Below are positions 16,216-25,630 of a DNA stretch of 64,000 nucleotides, one piece after another. A program made the position numbers and the translations under genes. Below the pieces are notes generated by a model. That model saw nothing but the letters and a program-made list of their open reading frames with translations. It did no database searches and was not told the origin of the DNA. How positions within the stretch are numbered: the first letter of the stretch is position 1; each line of letters begins with the position of its first letter. The DNA comes from Pseudomonadota bacterium (GTDB lineage: Bacteria; Myxococcota_A; Polyangia; GCA-2747355), in contig JADJDT010000008.1 in the NCBI GenBank assembly GCA_016702545.1, positions 124,001 through 188,000 on the forward strand. The letters run 5' to 3'.

Positions 16216-19200
16216 TCAAGTCCACATCGAGCGAAACAGGCGGGCGTAGTCCTCGGAAACGGCGAAGCGCATCAGCGCGCCGAGCTCGGTCTGCGCGCCC
16301 AAGGCGGCCGGATCGATGCCCTGGAAGGCGGCGAGCGCCGCGAGGGCAGCCCCCGGATCGCGGCTCAGTACCAGCGCTACGCGGTCGGCCCAGCGTTCGA
16401 GGCGGCGCCGGTAGCGCGACCAAAGCTGCGGGTCGGCGGCCTCCGTGGCGAGCTGGGCCAGGTGGCGGCGCGTCTTGCGTGGCAGCAGCTGGCCGATGCG
16501 TTGGCGCAGCTGCTCGGCGCGGGGTGACAGGCCGCGGGCACCCTGCACGGCGGCAAAGACCTCGGCGAGCTGGTCATCGTCGAGCTGCAGCGCGGCCGCA
16601 CCGCCACCCGCGCCACGGACCAGGGCGCGCCCGACCCAGAAACGAAAGGCGGGGCTCTCCGGTTGTGCGCTCAGCGCGCGATCCAGGCGCAGCGGCAGCG
16701 GATGTCCGATGCCAGGGCTGGCCCCGGCCGCCGCCACCAGCTCGACGCGTACCGGCCCGATGCCGAGCGAGGTGGCGAGCTGACCGACAGCCAGCGTCGC
16801 CGGGTGACTCGGGGCGAGCTCGGGTCCCGCACCGGCCGGGCCGAAGACATCTTCCAGCGCGGGTACGAGCGTCTTGAGCAGCTCCTGCAGCGCGTCCATC
16901 CGCCGCTCGGGCTGGGGCGGCTCGGTGGCGACGATCCGTGGCCGGGCCTCGGTGGCGCCGAAGTCGGCCAGCACGGACTGCTCCTCGGCCGTCGCGGCTC
17001 CGAGCAGCCGCAGCAGGCCGGCCGCTGCCGCCGCGATCTCCGGTGTGGCGCTGCGCACCAGCCCATGCAAGGCGGCGCCGTGGGTTGGATCACTGTCCAG
17101 CACCTGGCGGTGGTGTTGGGCTGCGGCCTCCCGCTCCCCTTGCAGCTCGAGCGCTTGCGCCATCAACAGGTGGAGTGCACCGCTCTCGACCGTGGGGGGC
17201 GCGGCGCTCCCGCGGCCCAGCGCCTGCAGCGCTGCCTGGAGCTGGGGCAAGGCCCGCGCTGGCTCGGCCAGGTCCTCGATACAGATGCGCGCGATCAGTC
17301 GCCGCAGCAGCCCGGCCTCGCTCGGTTCGCGCTCGTCGACGAGCCCCTCCGCGAGGGTCACGAGGCGCCGGCGCTCCTCGGTAGCCGGATAGAGCGCGCA
17401 GAGCGCCTGCAGGGCATCCTCGTGGCGGGCCGCCTCACGGATCGAATCTCGCTCGCCTTGTTCGCCCAGCGCCTGGTCCTGCAGGCCGATGCGGACAATC
17501 TGCGCCAAGCGCAGCTTGGCCCAGCGCCGGGTCCCGTCGTTACCGCGCTCGACCAGCTGTTCGAGCAGGGCGCGCGCGGCGTCCCACTCGCCCAGCGTGC
17601 TGGCGAGCTCGAGCCTGAGCTGCACCAGCTCCAGATCGTCCGGAAAGACGAGCTCGGCCTGTTGCAGCACGGCGCGCGCTCGTTCCGGCTCGTGCAGCTC
17701 CTTGAGCCAGAGGCGCGCCTGGTCGATCCAGGCGCGGCGTTGCGCGGCGGCGTCGCCGCTGCACGCGGCGAGCTGCGCCAGCGTGGCGGCCGCGTCGGAC
17801 CAGTAGTGCTGGCGACTCTGCAGGGCGGCCAGCGCTTTCAGGGTCTCGGGGTCGTCCGGGCGCAGCTCGAGCAGCGCGCCGAGCTCGGCCAGGGCGCGGT
17901 CGAGGTGCTGTCGGTTGGCCCCGCCTCCACCGGGGCGCGCCGAGAGCAGGCGCGCATGCCGACCGAGCAGGTCGGCCTTGCGATCGCGGTCGCCGCAGGC
18001 GCGAATCGCGCGCTGGTAGCGTCGCGACAGCTCATCGTCGTCCCCGCGCTCCATCAGCAGGCGCTCGACCTCCGCGAAGACCCGTTCTTCGGCCGGATCG
18101 TCGGCCAGGCTGTTGGCCAGGCTGTTCAAGGCGCGTGTCGGATCGCCGAGCTGGCGTTCCCACAGCCGCGCGGCCCGCAGACTGAAGCTGCGGCGATTGG
18201 CCGGGTCGACGCAGGCCTCCGTCGCTCGGTCCAGCAGCTCGGCGAGCGTGGCCCCATCCCCGCGCTGCTCGGCCAACCAGGCCAGGAGCAGCAGTCCTGG
18301 CAACCAGCGGCCATCGAGATTGAGGCACTCGCGCGCCAGGCGTTCGGCCTCCGGCGGTGCCCCCGCCAGCAGCTGTGCGCCGGCGGCGTGGGCCAGGCCC
18401 TGCACCCGACCGGCGCGGTCGAGCTCGAGCTGCGCCTCATGTTCGCGCAGCGTCGCGGCCTCGCCCCAACGCTCGAGCCGCACCAGGCTGCGCTCGAGAC
18501 ACCAGATCACGGCGGGGTCGGTCGGTCGCTGCTCGTACGCCCGGCGCGCCAGCGCGCAGGCGGCCGCGGCACCGGCGCCGCTCTCGACCTGTAGCTCGTC
18601 GTGATGGGCGGCCTCGAGCAGGTAGGCGGCCGCGAGGTCCGCGTCGGCGCTGCCCTCGACCTCGGCCAGCAGCCAGCGGCCCAGTGCGGCCGTGCCGTGG
18701 CGAGCCTGCACCCGGGCCTGCTCTTCGTGCAGAGCCCCGGGGAAGGCCAGCGCGGCCTGCTCGTAGAGCGCGGCATCCGGCGCCTGTTCCAACTGCAGCT
18801 CACGCAGCCGCGCCAGCTGCAGGGCCCACAGTCCGCGCTCCTCCTCGCCGGTCGCTCGGGCCAGCAGCGCCAGCAGCAGCTCGGCCGCTTCGTTCCACCA
18901 GCCGTGGCGCAGCTGCAGTCGCAGCAGGCCCCAGTACGCGGTGGTGGGAGCCTCGGGGTGGCGCTGCAGCGCAGCGGCGAAGAGCTGCGCCGAGCGCTCG
19001 CTGTCGCCGAGCTGCCAGCCAGCCACCTCGGCGGCGCGACTGAGCGCGGCGGCGGCGCTGGCCGGGTCGTTGCGCGCCGCGGCGTACTGCTCCAGCACGG
19101 CGACGAGCTCGTCCCAGCGCTGTTCGCTGCGCGCGAGGCGCTCGAGCGCGACGAGCGCCGGGGTGTAGGTCGGGTCGTGGGCCAACGCGCGCGCGTAGGC

Positions 19201-21156
19201 CTCGATCGCCGCGGTCTGCTCGCCCAGTCTCTCGGCGAGGATCCGACCGATGCGGCACAAGAGCAGCGGGGCATCGTGCCGCGTGGGTTGCTGGTTCAGC
19301 TCGTGGTGGTGCAGCTGGACCAGCTCGTTCCAACTGCCGCGGCGGTGGAGCAGGCGGCCGATGCCATGCACGGCGGCCAGGCTTCCCGGGTTGCGGGCGA
19401 GCACCTCACGGTAGAGGTCCAGCGCCCGTTCGCTCTCGTCGAGCCGTTCGAGGCGACGGGCGGCCAGCAGGCGCCAGCCCTCACCCTCGGCGGCGTCGCG
19501 CGTCGCAGCGGCCTGCTCCAGCAGCAGCGGGAGCAGCTCGTGGTCGCGCCCGGCGCGGGCGTAGATCTCCAGCCGCTCGAGCGCGATCAGGCGCCCGCCA
19601 TCGTCGGCGGGCAGCGCTTCCAGCGTGCTGACCGCGGCGGCGGGGTTGTGCAGCGCGTCGGTCTGCAACCGGGCCTGCTGCAGCAAGAGATGGGTCCGGG
19701 TGGCAGGGTCGCGGCTCGCCGTCGCCTGCTGGCCCAGCAGCTCCACCAAGGCGTCGTGGCGCTCGAGTCGCCGCAGCAGCGCGGCCAGACCGACGAAGGC
19801 GACGTGCATGCCGGGCAGCAGCTCGAGCGCCCGGCGGTACGCCGCGATGGCCTCGTCGTTACGGCCGAGCTCCTGGTCGAGCACCTCGGCCAGCTCGACG
19901 TAGCGCACCGCGCGGGCCTCGGTCGGCAGCGTGCCCTCGGTCTCGGGATTGGCGATCGCGACCAGCGGTTCGAAGTCGCCCCGCTGGCGATGCAGCGTCG
20001 CGAGCGACTGCAGCGCGGGCAGATAGCCCGGCGCCTCGCTCAGCGCCTGGCGGTAGGCGCCGATCGCCGCCTCCGCATCGCGCTGCTGCTCGTGCAACAG
20101 ATCGCCGATGCGGGTCAGCAGCGCGGCGCGGCCCTGGCGATCGGCGGTGCGCGCCAGCAGCTGTCGCAGGGTCTCGAGCAGCTCGCGCCCCTGGCCCTTG
20201 AGCTCGTAGGCATCGGCCAGCCGCTGCAACACCGCCGTGTCTTCCGGCATCAGGCGCGCCGCCCGTGCGAGCAGCCGGCAGGCCGCGTCCGTATCCCCCG
20301 TGAGGTCGAGGTGCAGCGCACCGGCCTGTTGCCAGAGGCGCGCGCGCAGACTCCCCTCCCGGACGACATCGGCCAGGCGCTCGAAGGTGCGCGCCAGGCC
20401 CCCCCAGTCGCCGGTACGCTCGTGCAGCTGGGCCAGCGCCAGCAGCGTGGGTCCGTGGTGGGGGTCGACGTCGACCGCCCGCCGGTAGGTGCTGCCGGCC
20501 GCCTCGGGCTGCCGCAGGCGCGCCTCGAGCAGGGTGGCTGCGGCATAGAGCAGCTGGGCGCGCGCCCCGGGCTCGTTGAGGCAGTTGGCGAGCTGCTTGA
20601 GCGCCCCGACCGTCTCCTCGTCCAGCGCCAGCTCGCGGCCGAGGGCGACCGCCCGCAGCAGCGCGGGCACGTGCGTGGGCTGCAGGCGCAGCGCCTGACG
20701 GACCAGCGCGAGCGCGCGCTGTGGCCGGCTCAGCGCATAGCGCTCGACGGCGGCCAGCTCGTAGAGCAGCGCGGTTCGCACCTCGAGCTCGCCGCCACCG
20801 CCGAGCTCGCGTTGGCCAACCGCCAGCGCGCGCCGGTAGTCGCCCTGTTGCATCAGCAGACGCCGCGCACGCCCAAGCAAACCACTGCTCGTCGCACCCA
20901 GCGTCAGCGCTTGCTCGAGGTCGGCGACCACCGTGGCCGCAGCGTCGAGCCCCGCGGGCGTCGCGCTGGCGGCCTCGAGCCACATCAGCGCTGCCCGTTC
21001 CGGCTGGCGCGGTGTCAGGCAAGTGGCCTCGCGGCGGTAGATCTCGCGGCGCTCGCTCCACCACGAGGCGGCGGTCGGGGCGCGCTCGGCGGGCTGGGAC
21101 ACGGAGGCGGCTGCTGGGCTTTGCGCCGAGGTGTCATCGGAAAGCACGGGCGCCAT
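16216..21156 (-). CDS. very long tetratricopeptide-repeat protein
   Basis: A 1646-residue protein built almost wholly of TPR-like 34-residue helix pairs, with recurrent patterns such as RRALELLPGMHVAFVGLAALL, YRQALSEAPGYLPALQSLA and YARALAHDPTYTPALVALERLA. There is no signal peptide or membrane segment, so it is probably cytoplasmic. The last 200 residues have fewer repeats and may form a separate domain (LVRGAGGGAAALQLDDDQL). TPR arrays serve as protein-binding scaffolds; the partner is unknown. The start at 21156 follows GGAAGGC; a TTG at 21192 would add 12 residues. It lies 69 bases downstream of the MshEN-GAF gene in the same direction, so the two probably form an operon and may act together. 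Confidence 0.85.
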   Translation of the reverse strand: MAPVLSDDTSAQSPAAASVSQPAERAPTAASWWSERREIYRREATCLTPRQPERAALMWLEAASATPAGLDAAATVVADLEQALTLGATSSGLLGRARRLLMQQGDYRRALAVGQRELGGGGELEVRTALLYELAAVERYALSRPQRALALVRQALRLQPTHVPALLRAVALGRELALDEETVGALKQLANCLNEPGARAQLLYAAATLLEARLRQPEAAGSTYRRAVDVDPHHGPTLLALAQLHERTGDWGGLARTFERLADVVREGSLRARLWQQAGALHLDLTGDTDAACRLLARAARLMPEDTAVLQRLADAYELKGQGRELLETLRQLLARTADRQGRAALLTRIGDLLHEQQRDAEAAIGAYRQALSEAPGYLPALQSLATLHRQRGDFEPLVAIANPETEGTLPTEARAVRYVELAEVLDQELGRNDEAIAAYRRALELLPGMHVAFVGLAALLRRLERHDALVELLGQQATASRDPATRTHLLLQQARLQTDALHNPAAAVSTLEALPADDGGRLIALERLEIYARAGRDHELLPLLLEQAAATRDAAEGEGWRLLAARRLERLDESERALDLYREVLARNPGSLAAVHGIGRLLHRRGSWNELVQLHHHELNQQPTRHDAPLLLCRIGRILAERLGEQTAAIEAYARALAHDPTYTPALVALERLARSEQRWDELVAVLEQYAAARNDPASAAAALSRAAEVAGWQLGDSERSAQLFAAALQRHPEAPTTAYWGLLRLQLRHGWWNEAAELLLALLARATGEEERGLWALQLARLRELQLEQAPDAALYEQAALAFPGALHEEQARVQARHGTAALGRWLLAEVEGSADADLAAAYLLEAAHHDELQVESGAGAAAACALARRAYEQRPTDPAVIWCLERSLVRLERWGEAATLREHEAQLELDRAGRVQGLAHAAGAQLLAGAPPEAERLARECLNLDGRWLPGLLLLAWLAEQRGDGATLAELLDRATEACVDPANRRSFSLRAARLWERQLGDPTRALNSLANSLADDPAEERVFAEVERLLMERGDDDELSRRYQRAIRACGDRDRKADLLGRHARLLSARPGGGGANRQHLDRALAELGALLELRPDDPETLKALAALQSRQHYWSDAAATLAQLAACSGDAAAQRRAWIDQARLWLKELHEPERARAVLQQAELVFPDDLELVQLRLELASTLGEWDAARALLEQLVERGNDGTRRWAKLRLAQIVRIGLQDQALGEQGERDSIREAARHEDALQALCALYPATEERRRLVTLAEGLVDEREPSEAGLLRRLIARICIEDLAEPARALPQLQAALQALGRGSAAPPTVESGALHLLMAQALELQGEREAAAQHHRQVLDSDPTHGAALHGLVRSATPEIAAAAAGLLRLLGAATAEEQSVLADFGATEARPRIVATEPPQPERRMDALQELLKTLVPALEDVFGPAGAGPELAPSHPATLAVGQLATSLGIGPVRVELVAAAGASPGIGHPLPLRLDRALSAQPESPAFRFWVGRALVRGAGGGAAALQLDDDQLAEVFAAVQGARGLSPRAEQLRQRIGQLLPRKTRRHLAQLATEAADPQLWSRYRRRLERWADRVALVLSRDPGAALAALAAFQGIDPAALGAQTELGALMRFAVSEDYARLFRSMWT

Positions 21157-21225
21157 GCCTTCCACGCTAAGCGAATGCCCCCGAGCCAGCAAGCTCGATT
21201 GGCGGCGGCACGATCGGCAGCCCGA

Positions 21226-22422
21226 TCAGCTGGTGCTGACCTGGTGGGTCCGCACGAGGCGCTCATAGGCCGCCGCGGCGTGCTCGCCGATGCGCTGCAG
21301 CAGCGCGACGTCGTGGTCGGTGAGCGGGGTCTTGCTCTGCACGCAGATCAGGTTGATCACGCGCTGCAGCAGCATCACGGGAACCACGCAACAGGCCTGC
21401 GGCGCGGGGGCTCGCAGATAGGTTGCGATCATCGCCTGCAGGTCGTCCTCGCGCCCCGTGCCACGTACCGGGGCACGCGAGGCCGTCGCTCGCTGCAGCA
21501 GGGAAGGCGTGTTGGTCGGCACCACCAGGCCGCGCACTTGTTTCTGCGGCAGGGGCGTACCCCAGGCCGCCAGGCCCACGGCCATTTCATTGCGCAGCAA
21601 CACCAGCAGGCTCAGCGTCACGCTCTCGGTGACGGGCTCGACCAGCGCCTGGATCAGCGTCTCACGCGTGGTCGCCTGGTCGATGCGGGCCAGTAGCTCA
21701 TCGCCCGCCACCGCCGCCGTAGCGTCGGGCAGCTCGACCTCGACGTCGAAGGCCTCGTTGGCGGCGGCCCGTGGCACCTCGTCGAGGTAAACCAGCTCGA
21801 AGCTGCCGCTGACCGAGCCGCCCGGCAGGCGCGGGCGGGCAGGCGCCGCGGGTGCTGCCGCGGGCGCTGGCGGCGGCACCGGGCTGGCAGCGGGCGTCGC
21901 TACGGGTGCCGCCACCGTCGGCTGCAGATAGGTGCGACGCTCGTCGTGCGGGGCAGTCGAGCCCGGTTGGCGCAGGAAGCGCTTGGGGCGCGGGATCTCG
22001 TAGTAGCGCTCGAGGAAATAGAGCAGCCGGAGTTGCGGCGCCACATAGGGTTTGATCTCCACGCGGAGGCCCGCGCGCAGGTATTCGAGCACATCCTCGC
22101 GCAGGGGATCCTGCATCGCCACATGCAGGGTCTGGCCGAGCAGCCGAAAGGGCAGCAGCTTGTACTTGCCGCAGATGGCCGCCGGGATCGCGGCGAGCAC
22201 GCGCGGATCGGGAGCGGAGAGATCGGCTGGCCCGACCGCGGGAACACCCAGCTGGAAGGCCAGCAGGTCGGAAAGCGCGTCGACCGAGGTGAAGCCGAGC
22301 TCGACGACGTTCGAGCCCAGCCGACCGGCATTGACCACCTGACTCTGCAGCGCCGTGCTGAGCTGCTCGGCCGTGATCAGCCCATTCTGCAGCAGCAGTT
22401 CGCCGAGCTTGGGGCGTGACAC
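21226..22422 (-). CDS. MshEN (GspE/PilB N-terminal) domain protein with GAF-like C-terminus, no ATPase domain
   Basis: A 398-residue protein. Residues 1-140 match the T2SSE_N/MshEN domain: KLGELLLQNGLITAEQLSTA fits the cyclic-di-GMP-binding motif RLGxxLxxxG...LxxxLxxQ, followed by LGFTSVDALSDLLAFQLGVP and HVAMQDPLREDVLEYLRAG. A proline/alanine linker (about 165-200) follows. Residues 240-395 look like a GAF domain (LLARIDQATTRETLIQALVE ... VVPVMLLQRVINLICVQSK). The Walker motifs of GspE/PilB are absent. Known for the family: MshEN binds c-di-GMP. Inference: a stand-alone c-di-GMP or small-molecule sensor passing its state to another protein, possibly the adjacent TPR scaffold. Confidence 0.75.
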   Translation of the reverse strand: MSRPKLGELLLQNGLITAEQLSTALQSQVVNAGRLGSNVVELGFTSVDALSDLLAFQLGVPAVGPADLSAPDPRVLAAIPAAICGKYKLLPFRLLGQTLHVAMQDPLREDVLEYLRAGLRVEIKPYVAPQLRLLYFLERYYEIPRPKRFLRQPGSTAPHDERRTYLQPTVAAPVATPAASPVPPPAPAAAPAAPARPRLPGGSVSGSFELVYLDEVPRAAANEAFDVEVELPDATAAVAGDELLARIDQATTRETLIQALVEPVTESVTLSLLVLLRNEMAVGLAAWGTPLPQKQVRGLVVPTNTPSLLQRATASRAPVRGTGREDDLQAMIATYLRAPAPQACCVVPVMLLQRVINLICVQSKTPLTDHDVALLQRIGEHAAAAYERLVRTHQVSTS

Positions 22423-22506
22423 GTCAGTTGCTCCTTGGGCCAGCCCTGGGCGGGCGGGGCCCGCGTGTCGGCGTTGCTGGCCGGCCGCCGGCGACAGCTA
22501 CGGGGT

Positions 22507-22523
22507 CGCACCCCTCGGGTGCG
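22507..22523 (-). terminator. possible hairpin downstream of tRNA-Arg
   Basis: Seven-base stem CGCACCC/GGGTGCG with a 3-base loop, about 95 bases downstream of tRNA-Arg and upstream of the MshEN gene. There is no U-rich tail, so its role is uncertain. Confidence 0.3.
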
Positions 22524-22616
22524 TGTCCCCGGCCAGGCCCGGCTTCCCCGTGCCTGTGATCTCCGGGCCGGCGGTGCCAGTGGCCGAGATCTCCTGCGCC
22601 GAATTGTGCTGCTGAG

Positions 22617-22690
22617 CGCACCCGGAGCGATTCGAACGCCCGACCCTCGGTTCCGTAGACCGATGCTCTATCCAACTGAGCTACGGGTGC
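22617..22690 (-). tRNA. tRNA-Arg (ACG)
   Basis: On the minus strand the acceptor GCACCCG pairs with CGGGTGC (22618-22624 on plus). The anticodon stem TCGGT/ACCGA encloses the loop CTACGGA with anticodon ACG. D- and T-arms are canonical. CCA is not encoded. Confidence 0.96.
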
Positions 22691-22763
22691 CTGTTCGCGA
22701 CGGTCATTCTCCCGAATGACAGCGCATCCAAGCGCTGCGCCGCCGACCGCCCCACTCGTAGCA

Positions 22764-25613
22764 TCATCTTTTCGCCGTGGTCAAGCGCCTGTGCCCTTTG
22801 CTCCACGCGGCGCGCTTGATCAGCTCGACCAGCACCAAGGGTGCGCTGCTGATCGCCGTCAGGGCCCCCAAGTCGCGCCAGGGCAGGGCGCGCGTATGAA
22901 AGACCGGGTGGAGCGCGGGCACATAGATCGCCAGGGCCAGCAGGGCGAGGCTGAACAACGTCGCACCCCAGAGCGCGCGGTTGGAGAGCCAGCCGAGTTG
23001 GAAGTTCGAGGCCGTGGTCGAGCGGCAGTTGAAGGCGTGAAACAACGCCGTCAGGCTCAGCGTGGCGAAGCAGCCGGTCTGAGCCAAGCGGTGCGCGGGG
23101 GCGTGCAGCGTGCGCGGGTGGCCACTCAGCAGGGCGAAGGTCAGCAGGGCGACGCCCGCCATCAGCGCGCCGATCGCCAGCATTTGCCAGTAGGCGTTGC
23201 GGTCGAGCACCGGGGCGCGTGGGTTGCGGGGCGGGAGCGCCATCAGTCCCGGCTCCGTGGGCTCGAGGCCGAGCGCCAGCGCGGGCAGGCCATTGGTGAT
23301 CAGGTTGATCCACAGGATCTGCGTCGGCGAAAGGGGCGGCGCCCAACCCAGCAGGCCAGCGGCGAAGACCGTCAGCACGATGCCGGTGTTGGACGAGAGC
23401 AGGAAGAAGATGAACTTCTTGATGTTGCTGAAGATCGCGCGACCCTCTTCCACCGCCGCGACGATCGTCGCGAAGTTGTCGTCGGCGAGCACGAGGTCGG
23501 CCGCGGCCTTGGTCACCTCGGTGCCCGCGCGCCCCATCGCCACGCCGATCGCCGCGGCCTTGACCGCCGGCGCGTCGTTGATGCCGTCGCCGGTCATCGC
23601 GCAGACCTTGCCGCTCGCCTGCAGCGCTTCGAGCACGCGCAGCTTGTGCGCCGGGGTGGCGCGGGCCACGATGCGCAGCCGGTCGAGTCGCGCCGCGAGC
23701 GCCTGGTCGTCGAGCGCATCGAGCTCGGCACCGCTCAGCAGCACGCCCTCCTGATCGACCGACTGCGGCGCGGTGAGGTCCAGCTGGCGCGCCACCGAGC
23801 GCGCCGTCGCCGGCAGGTCGCCGGTGATCATCACCGTCACGATGCCGGCCTGGCGGGCGCACGCGATCGCCTCCCGTGCCTCGGGTCGCGGTGGGTCGAC
23901 CATGCCGACCAGGCCCACCACCGTCAGGTCGTCCTCCCAGCCGGCCAACTCGGCGGGCGCGTGTTCGCGGGTCGCCAGTGCCACGACGCGCATCGCCTCG
24001 CCGCCCCAGGCCGTCGTCTGGGCCAGCAGCCGGGCCCGCTCGGCGGCGGTCAGCGGGGTCGAGCCGCCATCGGTCCCCAGCGTGTGCTGGGCCCGCGCGA
24101 GGATCACCTCGGGCGCCCCGCGCACCAGCGCCCGCGGGCGGTCGCCGTGCGCCACGACCAGCGTCGCCAGCTTGCGCGTCGAGGTGAAGGTCAGGTCGTG
24201 CAGCACGGTCCGGGGCCCCAGCGCGGGCATGCCGGCCTGCAACGCCAGCCGCGCCAGCGCCACCTCGGTCGGATTGCCGCTGCGCGCGACCGTCTCGCCG
24301 CCGCTCCGCACCAGCGTCACTTCGCGCACGTGGGCCGCGTGCTCGACGAGCTGCCAGAGGGCCGGCTCCTCGCGGGGCGCGATGGGCGTCCCTCCGTCGC
24401 CCTCCGTCAACAGGTGGAAGGCGCTCGCCCCCTCGTGCGTCGCGGCGCTCACCTGGTAGGTGCGTCCCGCGGCGGCGACCCGGCAGACCGTCATCACGTT
24501 CTGGGTCAGGGTGCCGGTCTTGTCGGTGCAAATGACCTGCGCCGCGCCGAGGCCCTCGACCGCGGGCAGGTGGCGTACCAGTGCCTGGCGGCGCGCCATG
24601 CGCAGCGTGCCCAGCGCCAGCACGATCGTGGTGATTGCCGGCAGGCCCTCCGGGATCGCCGCGACGGCGAGACTCACCGCCGTCAGCAGCAGCTCGGCGA
24701 AGGTTTGGCGGCCGGCCGCCAGGCCGACCGCGAAGACCACCGCCGCGATCGCCACGCAGGCCCACACCACCCAGCGCCCGAAGCGGGCCAGGTAGGTCTG
24801 CAGCGGCGTCGGCTCGCTGGTGATCGTGCGCAGCATCCCGGCGATCCGCCCGAGCTCGGTGTCCATGCCGGTGGCCACGACCAGGGCGCTGCCGCGGCCC
24901 TGCACCACCTCGGTGCCCAACCAGAGCATGTTGCTGCGCTCCGCGAGCGGAGTCGCCGGGTCGAGCGCAGGTCGAGGGCCCTTGGCGACCGGCAGCGCCT
25001 CGCCGGTCAGCGCCGCCTCGCGGACCTCGAGATCGTGGCCCTCCAGCAGCCGGGCGTCGGCGGGAACGCGGTCGCCTTCACCGAGCACCAACACATCGCC
25101 CGGGACGAGCTCAGTGGCCTCGACGGAGCGCAGGGCGCCCTCGCGCCGCACCTGCGCCCGGGGGCTGGTGAAGCCACGCAGTGCGGCGAGCGCCCGCTCG
25201 GCGCGCTTCTCTTGCAGCAGGCCGATCAGCGCGTTGAGCACGACGATGGTCAGGATCGCCAGGGTGTCGCTGTAGCGTGCCCACCCGCGCTCCGTGTCCT
25301 CCGCACCGAGCCAGGTGGTGATCGCGGCGATCAGCGCCGCGAAGAGCAGGGCCACGACGGTGATGTCGCGCAGCTGGCCGAGCAGGCGGGCCCCAAGCGA
25401 GGGTGGGCGCGCCTCGGCCAGGCGGTTGGGGCCGTGGATCGCCCGCTGCGCCCGAGCGCCGGCGTCGGTCAGACCGTGCTTGGGATCGACGCCCCAGTGT
25501 GCGGCGAGCGCGGCCGCCGCGACGCTGTGCCAAGGGCGTGGGGGCGTGGGGCAGGGGCCGACGGCCGCTCTGCCGGGTCGCGGCGTCGCCACAGGCGCGC
25601 CCGCTGTCTGCAT
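22764..25613 (-). CDS. P2-type cation-transporting P-type ATPase
   Basis: A 949-residue protein with the full P-type plan: actuator motif TGEALP (about residue 202), M4 motif PEGLP, phosphorylation motif DKTGTLTQN (Asp near residue 364), hinge motif TGDGINDAPA (about 673) and a C-terminal six-helix cation-ATPase domain. Family knowledge: P2 pumps move Ca2+ or other cations out of the cytoplasm. The ion-site residues differ from SERCA: M5 reads SSNTGIV where SERCA has SSNVGEV, and M6 reads NLITNGLP where SERCA has NLVTDGLP. The ion is therefore not safely called as calcium. The start at 25613 lies 13 bases after the NUDIX gene stop, inside a 14-base tandem duplication. It is probably co-transcribed with that gene. 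Confidence 0.88.
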   Translation of the reverse strand: MQTAGAPVATPRPGRAAVGPCPTPPRPWHSVAAAALAAHWGVDPKHGLTDAGARAQRAIHGPNRLAEARPPSLGARLLGQLRDITVVALLFAALIAAITTWLGAEDTERGWARYSDTLAILTIVVLNALIGLLQEKRAERALAALRGFTSPRAQVRREGALRSVEATELVPGDVLVLGEGDRVPADARLLEGHDLEVREAALTGEALPVAKGPRPALDPATPLAERSNMLWLGTEVVQGRGSALVVATGMDTELGRIAGMLRTITSEPTPLQTYLARFGRWVVWACVAIAAVVFAVGLAAGRQTFAELLLTAVSLAVAAIPEGLPAITTIVLALGTLRMARRQALVRHLPAVEGLGAAQVICTDKTGTLTQNVMTVCRVAAAGRTYQVSAATHEGASAFHLLTEGDGGTPIAPREEPALWQLVEHAAHVREVTLVRSGGETVARSGNPTEVALARLALQAGMPALGPRTVLHDLTFTSTRKLATLVVAHGDRPRALVRGAPEVILARAQHTLGTDGGSTPLTAAERARLLAQTTAWGGEAMRVVALATREHAPAELAGWEDDLTVVGLVGMVDPPRPEAREAIACARQAGIVTVMITGDLPATARSVARQLDLTAPQSVDQEGVLLSGAELDALDDQALAARLDRLRIVARATPAHKLRVLEALQASGKVCAMTGDGINDAPAVKAAAIGVAMGRAGTEVTKAAADLVLADDNFATIVAAVEEGRAIFSNIKKFIFFLLSSNTGIVLTVFAAGLLGWAPPLSPTQILWINLITNGLPALALGLEPTEPGLMALPPRNPRAPVLDRNAYWQMLAIGALMAGVALLTFALLSGHPRTLHAPAHRLAQTGCFATLSLTALFHAFNCRSTTASNFQLGWLSNRALWGATLFSLALLALAIYVPALHPVFHTRALPWRDLGALTAISSAPLVLVELIKRAAWSKGHRRLTTAKR

Positions 25614-25630
25614 CAGGCTGTCTGCATCAG
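25603..25630. repeat. 14-bp tandem duplication at a gene junction
   Basis: Two perfect copies of GCTGTCTGCATCAG. On the minus strand each copy contains TGATG, a stop/start overlap. The NUDIX gene stops in the second copy (25627-25629) and the ATPase starts in the first (25611-25613). Confidence 0.9.

Noticed and set aside
18601..21696. A 1031-codon plus-strand frame opposite the TPR gene
   Set aside because: It is rich in Gln, Gly, Arg and Leu without domains, whereas the minus strand gives regular TPR units; it is an antisense shadow caused by high G+C.
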